Assembly (NCBI GenBank): GCA_020809705.1
Contig: CP085833.1
Span: 5,146,001-5,210,000 of the forward strand
Length of the DNA: 64,000 nucleotides
DNA from: Calonectria ilicicola
Lineage: Eukaryota; Ascomycota; Sordariomycetes; Hypocreales; Nectriaceae
Direction of reading: 5' to 3'
Positions within the stretch are counted from its first letter, which is position 1, and the number at the start of each line of letters is the position of its first letter. Under the pieces are notes generated by a model, which saw only the letters and a list, made by a program, of their open reading frames with translations, was not told the DNA's origin and searched no databases. The position numbers and the translations under genes are program-made. Below, piece by piece: positions 58,810 to 64,000 of this stretch.

Positions 58810-60349
58810 AGCTACCTTAGAATCACCCTAGCGCAATAGTAGCTATACTAGAAGACCTACTAAATTTACAAAGGGTCTTGGAAGTAATATAAGTATATCT
58901 ATTCTCATCTAGCTTAATACCCCCAACCGCCTTATTGATGCTAAGAACCAGTATATTAAAGGCCTTAATATTAAGATCTTAGATAGGGTCTATTAGGTGC
59001 CCTTGCCTTAGATATAAGATAATATATATATTATACTCTGTCCTAAAAGTTAGTAGACTTCTGCTCCTTATATTATCTATTTTAGTATAAATCTTATATT
59101 ATACAATGAATCTATAGAAGATATAGAGTAAGTAAGGTAATGGTTTTGGATTAATGGTAAGGTCTATTCTTATACTTTTATATAGATAATTAAAGAATCT
59201 GACTTATACTCTGCTAATGGTGATAAGAGAGAGTTTTATATAGCCTCTACTTTTTTAGTTTGTAAGTTAAATCTTTAAGCATAAGTCTTATTTATTTAAC
59301 TAATAGTTTTATTCTTAACCTCTTCTAAGTATTATACTATAAACCATCTCCAATTAAGGCGAGTTTCTAACAAGCACTCCTAAAGGTTATATCACTGGTT
59401 AGGTGGTTAGGCTAGGCTACTCTGTACTAAATCAGGCCACTTTAAATACTTTCAACAAGGCCCAGTTTAATTATTATACGTTAGTATAAGGATGTACCTT
59501 TATTGGACCAGGCAACAAGGAGAAGTCCCCCTTCCATGGGTTTCATAGCTTCTAGGTCTTCATTCTATTCCCTATTCATACAGTTCTTTATAACCTCCTG
59601 TGCAAGAAGATAGCTACCTAAGCAACCAGTCAATTCAAGCCTAGTATTCTAATTTCTTACTATAACAATATTATAGGCCTTCTTAATCATTAACATCTAA
59701 TCAATCTGCCTTCTAATAGTACTAATTATGTCTTTATTATAGTCCCTAATACTTAGCATTTCCTAGAAAAGGCATTACCACTAGCAGCACTAGATACTCA
59801 TACTCCTTTAAGCCCTACTTCAGCTTTAACCCCAAGTTTAAGTAGATTCAATAGCATTTATTCACAATTTAGATCTTCTTTATTATATAAAAGCCAACTA
59901 TACTTATTTACACCACTATCTTCAGCATCCCCAATCACCCCTTCACTAAAGAAGCACTCAGCTATTACTACCTTCAACAATATAAAAACTCCAACAAAGA
60001 AAGTTTACACTTTTAGCTCTAAAGTTTAGCAGAACTCGGTGAGTAGTATATCAGATAGGTAGCTAATTATAGTAACTTTGACCTTTAAGGAAGATCAAGA
60101 TTTACCTAATCTTAGACCTCTAGCTTTAAATGCCTAGTTAGACTTGTCCCTAGCTTCCCCGGAACTAATAGATAATAAATTAAATAGAAAGATAGTAAAG
60201 GATGAGGCAGGAAATTTTAAAAGTAGGTCCTCTGAAGCTGCAGATCTAGTTTAGCAGACTAGGTCTTTAATTACAGAACCTTTAAGAGATAAAGTTAGAA
60301 GTAAAAATAAGGGGAAAGGGAAAATACATCCAATAAGAAAAATATAATT
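58810..60349 (+). pseudogene. Helitron B partner gene relic, homologue of the copy A partner
   Basis: Plus-strand blocks match copy A in order: KGLGSN (A: KNLGSD), YIKGLNIK, IIYFSINLILYN, a GTAAGT near 59269 where copy A has its intron donor, SPFHGFHSF-stop-VFILFPI, NYVFIIVPNT, a Ser/Thr/Pro-rich tail, then SLITEPLRDKV and GKGKIHPIRKI before the TAA. Numerous stops and AT drift. The left boundary is uncertain. Confidence 0.65.
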
Positions 60350-60889
60350 ATCTAGATAATTTTATTTAATTGATTTTACTTTACACCTAATTTAAATTAT
60401 TTAATATACAATAATTATCTCTTTTAATAACACAGGCCTATATACCATACCAACCCTTATATAAGCCATCCTCATAAGAAAGTTTACTATCCTCTAATTA
60501 GCCAAACTCCTAATCGATAAGCAGCTGTAGGCCTACACTACAAAGAGGAATAGTTAGTCCGGTCACTAAATATTAGAGCCCCCAAATCCACTCCTTTATC
60601 CATCTGTAATCTCTATCTGCGAGTTCCGAGAGCACTTCCTAGAGCGTTTGGGAGCAGAGCTTGCGGCGGACTGATCGCTCTTTCCGCAATATACTATCCG
60701 GGAACCCTGTCGGCATGTTGAGGTCTACGTTATGACCCATACCACAGCTCTGCCAAGCCCCCGACTGCCGCCAGCAAACACTTCTATTGAGACTCAAGCA
60801 CTGCCTTAGCGCCGACCGGCCACGATAACGACATACGCCTATAAACCGTTATCCACAGAGCGATTAGTTCGTATGCTCTCCCTCTACGA

Positions 60890-61558
60890 TGTATATAACG
60901 ATAGCAACCCGACCATTTCTTGCCGTTTAGTCGAAGCTTCTCTAGACGACCCGCACCTCGAATATCAGGCATTATCATACGTATAAGGGTTATTATCGCT
61001 AACTTCACAAATATTTATCAATAGATACCAGTTAGCAGTCAGACGCAATCTCGAGGACCTTCTCCGTCACCTTCGGCTCAACCAGCTCTACTGCTGCGAC
61101 CGCCTATGCGTTTATCATCAAGAACATAACAGCGCGTCTCCCCTTAACTATAATTTCATTTCCCGTCTTTTTTATAGATTAACGCAATTTATATCGACCA
61201 AAGTAACACCAAGGAACGATCGCAGCGGGTGGTTCTGATGCGAGAGATATACACTCAGGCATTACAAGTAATCTCCTGGATTGGCCCGGCAACAGAACAA
61301 ACCGTGCCTGCTTTCCGACTTCTCTTTGGTCTGGCGGAACTCTCCGAACGGGGCCAAGAACCTGATAAAGAATTCGTCTCCCACGCCGTCAGAGACGAGA
61401 CCTTCAAATACCATTGGATGGCTCTAGGCGAGTTTCTGCAACGCGAATGGTGGACACGTGCATGGGTCGTCCAGGAGATCACTCTCGCCAGGAATAGAGC
61501 AGCCCAAAAGCACCCCAAGGGTGTCCTCTCCCGCGACCCATATGTCCATCGGGTGTAG
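60890..61558 (+). pseudogene. HET (heterokaryon incompatibility) domain relic
   Basis: Reads SCRLVEASLDDPHLEYQALSYV-stop-G (the stop replaces the conserved Trp of SYVWG), RYQLAVRRNLEDLLRHLRL, then across a probable intron at 61110-61177 to INAIYIDQSNTKERSQRV, LMREIYTQALQVISWIGPA and FLQREWWTRAWVVQEITLA. This is the PF06985 order. After QEITLARNR the homology stops and the frame ends at 61558; the C-terminal half is missing. HET proteins trigger cell death after non-self fusion; this one cannot be functional. Confidence 0.85.
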
Positions 61559-61979
61559 GCTCGATTTTGCGGTCACGTTTCGGATGGTTTTCAAAATGTT
61601 CCCTTGTCGCCTGTGAGAGGTAGGGCTCACGAGCCCTAACGCGCACCAACTCGCCCAAACCAGCGGACAAGTGCTGGTTGGTGATGACTCTTCTCAGCTC
61701 TGCGAATGCCCCGAGGCAAAAGATATTCGCAGGTTCCCAGCCAGCACCACGAGGAGGTGAGAGTCGTCGCCGGCCGTAATGTATACAATAGAGTTCAGGT
61801 TCAGCGTCCGGGTTCAAACATGCCTAAGTGGAGTAACTTTCGGCTTTTAACATAGTACACTACTGCGTATGCTAGTGCAATTATCTTAACAGCGTGCCTA
61901 GCGCTAGAATATAGATACAATAGTCGAGCAAAACCGCTCAGGACTTCTAAACAGGATTATCTAGACTTATACTATTTGC

Positions 61980-62372
61980 GGTTTTATAGGACTATACTAG
62001 CAAATAAAGTAATAAATGCGACAAAGACAAAAAGACTCACTATATCTGCTCTTACTCCCGGTAACCTTATTCCAAGAAAGTCAACAGGGCCCTCCCGGGC
62101 AAGCATACAGAGTTGCTGTACAAACAACTACGATAGAAGGAACGAAGCATATTATCACGGCTCCGAATTGGTATGGCAGGATTGAATATCGACCTCTCCC
62201 GAATAGGAGCGGCAGTGACCGACATATGCGGATGTGGCATGGCGAGAGAGGCAGTAGAACACTTCCTCTTCCGATGTCGCAAGTAGACAGAATATCGAAC
62301 AGAAATATTGCAGTGTACAGACACGCGTAGAGGCAGCATCTCCTTCTACTTAGGAGGAAAGTCGCCTTCAGA
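61980..62372 (+). pseudogene. Non-LTR retrotransposon (Tad/LINE-like) 3' end relic
   Basis: Plus strand reads NRALPGKHTELLYKQLR, stop (for Trp), KERSILSRLRIGMAGLN, LSRIGAAVTDICGCG, EAVEHFLFRCRK, stop (for Trp), then LQCTDTRRGSISFYLGGKSP. This is the zinc-knuckle-like C-terminal tail found after the RNase H domain of fungal LINEs. It is interrupted at 62373 by the hAT-2 end. Confidence 0.82.
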
Positions 62373-62381
62373 CAGAGTTGG

Positions 62382-62452
62382 AAATCGATCGTATCGATCG
62401 AGCGGCCCTCTCAGTCGATCGATATCGATCGATCACTTATTGAAATCGATCA
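62382..62452. repeat. ATCGAT/CGATCGAT palindrome array at the hAT-2 end
   Basis: Several GATCGAT/ATCGATC units including the near-perfect palindrome CGATCGATATCGATCG, between the terminus and the transposase stop. Probable subterminal transposase-binding sites. Confidence 0.75.
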
Positions 62453-62455
62453 ATG

Positions 62456-64000
62456 CTAATCCTCATTATCCCTATCTACGGTGACCCTGCCCGCCAATTG
62501 AAGAACTTGTCTCCAATTGTCCCCTTCAAGGAGACTAAGAGGAAGGGCTGGCTGATATATGCCAGCTTTACTCCAGGAACGAAGGCACTGAGCCATGGCC
62601 ACAATATGGCGTCGCAGGCGAGATCTGAGTGGTTACCATCCTCCCGCAACTGCTGAAATCTCTCTCCGTTTCTGCTGAAGACGACGCAATAGTAAGGAAG
62701 TCAACAGCCATATAAGATAACCGTGGAAAACGCACAACGCCGACGTCCCTCCACCAAGCAATTGGGTCGGCTTTGTATGCAGCGTTGCCCACCGGTGGCT
62801 CTGATAGATACTGATCAAGCTCATCCTGTGCTGGCAATGCGGCTGACTGCTTTGGTCCTTTACTCTGTCGTCCTTGAGAATCAGGACAAGTCAATGACCG
62901 ACTGAATGCCAGTCGGCGCTCAATATAGTCCAAGCTAGTACTAGTCCCACTTGCTAAAGAGGCATTACAGGCTACTTTATGACCCATGCTCTTGTACTTC
63001 TCTTCCCAAACTCGTTAAGCCTCTCTCATACATCCTCTTCCATTCTGAGGTCTGACGAGACAGGAGTTGGCTCCAAAGCAACTCTAGAGCTCGCCATTTC
63101 TTGCAAGGGTGGAATACAACTGCCGCTACGCAGGCGGTTGAGGTCAGCTTGCCATAGTAGTCGTTCAGCTTCTTCCATCCGAGCTTGATATAAATCTTCA
63201 ATAGCGGCCGGGTCTTCGCATCCATATCCTCAAACAGGTGAACCTCTTCCATGATCTGGTCGTCATTCTCTTCGATTATCACTCCTTGAATGGCCAGCTC
63301 GAGGTGGTCAAGGAGCATCTCCACCGCCTGGAAGTACTCATCGAACCCTCCTGAGGTTGAGCGTTTGTCAGCAATACCCTCGCCCTGGAGCTGCTTTGAC
63401 GCGACCTTGAGTGGTTGAAGGATCTTCTGAACCGCAGAAACAACCTTCCATTCCTCAAGGGAAAGTTTTTCTTTCAATATCGCTGGTTTGTCTTGTTCTT
63501 TGCCACCTTGACTAACCCAACGTTCCTCGATGATGGAAAACATCCTGTTTAGAGCCGTACGTTTCAGCAGAGCGCGCGAGGCCATGGCCTCATCGTACTG
63601 CCAGCGAGTGCAGACGTTTTGAACCCATGTAAGGACAGGTTCAGCTGGGCCAGTTTGTCGTTGAGCTTCATAAAAGTCCTCGACAAGTTGACTGCTCGTT
63701 CGAAGAGCAATGCCAATATTGTGAAGCTTGCCAAATGGCCCAAACTTGCGGTACTCGTCCACTTCCTCGGCGTTAATGGTCTGGGGTGGGTACTCATCCT
63801 GACTCCCTTCTGCGGCTGTCTCAAGCTCGAAGCTTTCTTCCATGCTCGGCGCACAGAAGTCCTCATCGGTCGCCAGCGCATTGATAGTGTCGGATAACTG
63901 GCGCTGCTCATCTTCTTCCGTCATGAAGTCCTTATCGCCCCAGTGAGCGAGTAGTTCGTCGAAATTGTCACTTTTGCTGTCATACATCATAGCCCTGACT
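62456..64000 (-). pseudogene. hAT-2 transposase, frameshifted, 5' end off the window
   Basis: The frame is open from the right edge through [54 protein letters not shown] and [11 protein letters not shown] to about 63020. There a frameshift (near YERGLT / RVWEEKYKS) moves coding to the next frame: TSTSLDYIERRLAF, ELDQYLSEPPVG, FPRLSYMAVDFLTIASSS and ETERDFSSCGRMVTTQ, the hAT dimerisation domain. A second frameshift at about 62620-62630 leads to RLRRHIVAMAQCLRSWSK and the stop at 62456-62458. So this is an element dead by indels rather than by RIP stops. Confidence 0.88.

Larger units (their letters stand above)
62373..64000 (-). mobile_element. hAT-2 transposon, one end (continues past the window)
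   Basis: The terminus CAGAGTTG at 62373-62380 fits the hAT end CAGNGNTG. It directly follows the LINE reading frame and precedes an array of ATCGAT palindromes and the transposase C-terminus. The other end is off the window. GC content is normal, so it is much less RIPed than the other elements. Confidence 0.7.

Noticed and set aside
61479..61817. Minus-strand 112-codon frame
   Set aside because: Overlaps the HET relic and shows no recognisable domain.

Overview
The window is genomic DNA from a filamentous ascomycete (Pezizomycotina). The genes have many short 46-160 bp introns with GT(or GC)...AG ends and CTRAY-type branch sites. There are three Zn2Cys6 regulators, a TRI12-like MFS pump and fungal P450/FAD/EthD/NmrA families. 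The transposon blocks are very AT-rich and carry Trp-to-stop, Gln-to-stop and His-to-Tyr changes typical of repeat-induced point mutation (RIP). I could not assign a genus. I saw no rRNA, tRNA or CRISPR.

Region 1 (1-38.6 kb) is a gene-dense metabolic cluster. In order it holds: the C-terminus of a medium-chain (trans-enoyl-reductase type) dehydrogenase cut by the left edge; an O-methyltransferase; a small Cys-rich secreted protein; an alpha/beta hydrolase; a divergent pair of NmrA-like reductase and FAD aromatic hydroxylase; a Zn2Cys6 regulator; a divergent pair of extradiol-type dioxygenase and fumarylacetoacetate-hydrolase (FAH) family protein; a divergent pair of Zn2Cys6 regulators; an MFS pump; a divergent pair of P450 and SDR; and a second FAD hydroxylase fused to an EthD-like domain. 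No PKS, NRPS or terpene backbone enzyme lies in the window. The set (ring hydroxylases, extradiol ring-cleavage fold, FAH fold, hydrolase, reductases, exporter, several regulators) suggests modification or ring cleavage of an aromatic compound; this is inference. A palindrome of the form TCGG-N4-CCGA recurs in four of the promoters (alpha/beta hydrolase, NmrA/FAD, P450/SDR, FAD-EthD) and is a candidate operator of one of the regulators.

The FAH gene is split by a complete 3,083-bp hAT transposon (20-bp terminal inverted repeats, exact 8-bp target duplication ACTGTCCC), itself RIP-degraded. The cluster as sequenced is therefore probably missing that step.

Region 2 (38.6-64 kb) is a transposon graveyard: a RIP-killed pogo/Fot1-like element inserted into a Helitron (copy A); a second, more heavily RIPed Helitron (copy B) in the same orientation; a HET-domain relic; a LINE 3' end; and a second hAT element that inserted into the LINE and runs off the right edge. 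Both Helitron copies carry, divergent from the Rep-helicase gene, the same unrecognised second gene with a Ser/Thr/Gln-rich tail and a Lys/Arg-rich C-terminus. This two-gene Helitron is the most novel-looking structure in the window.
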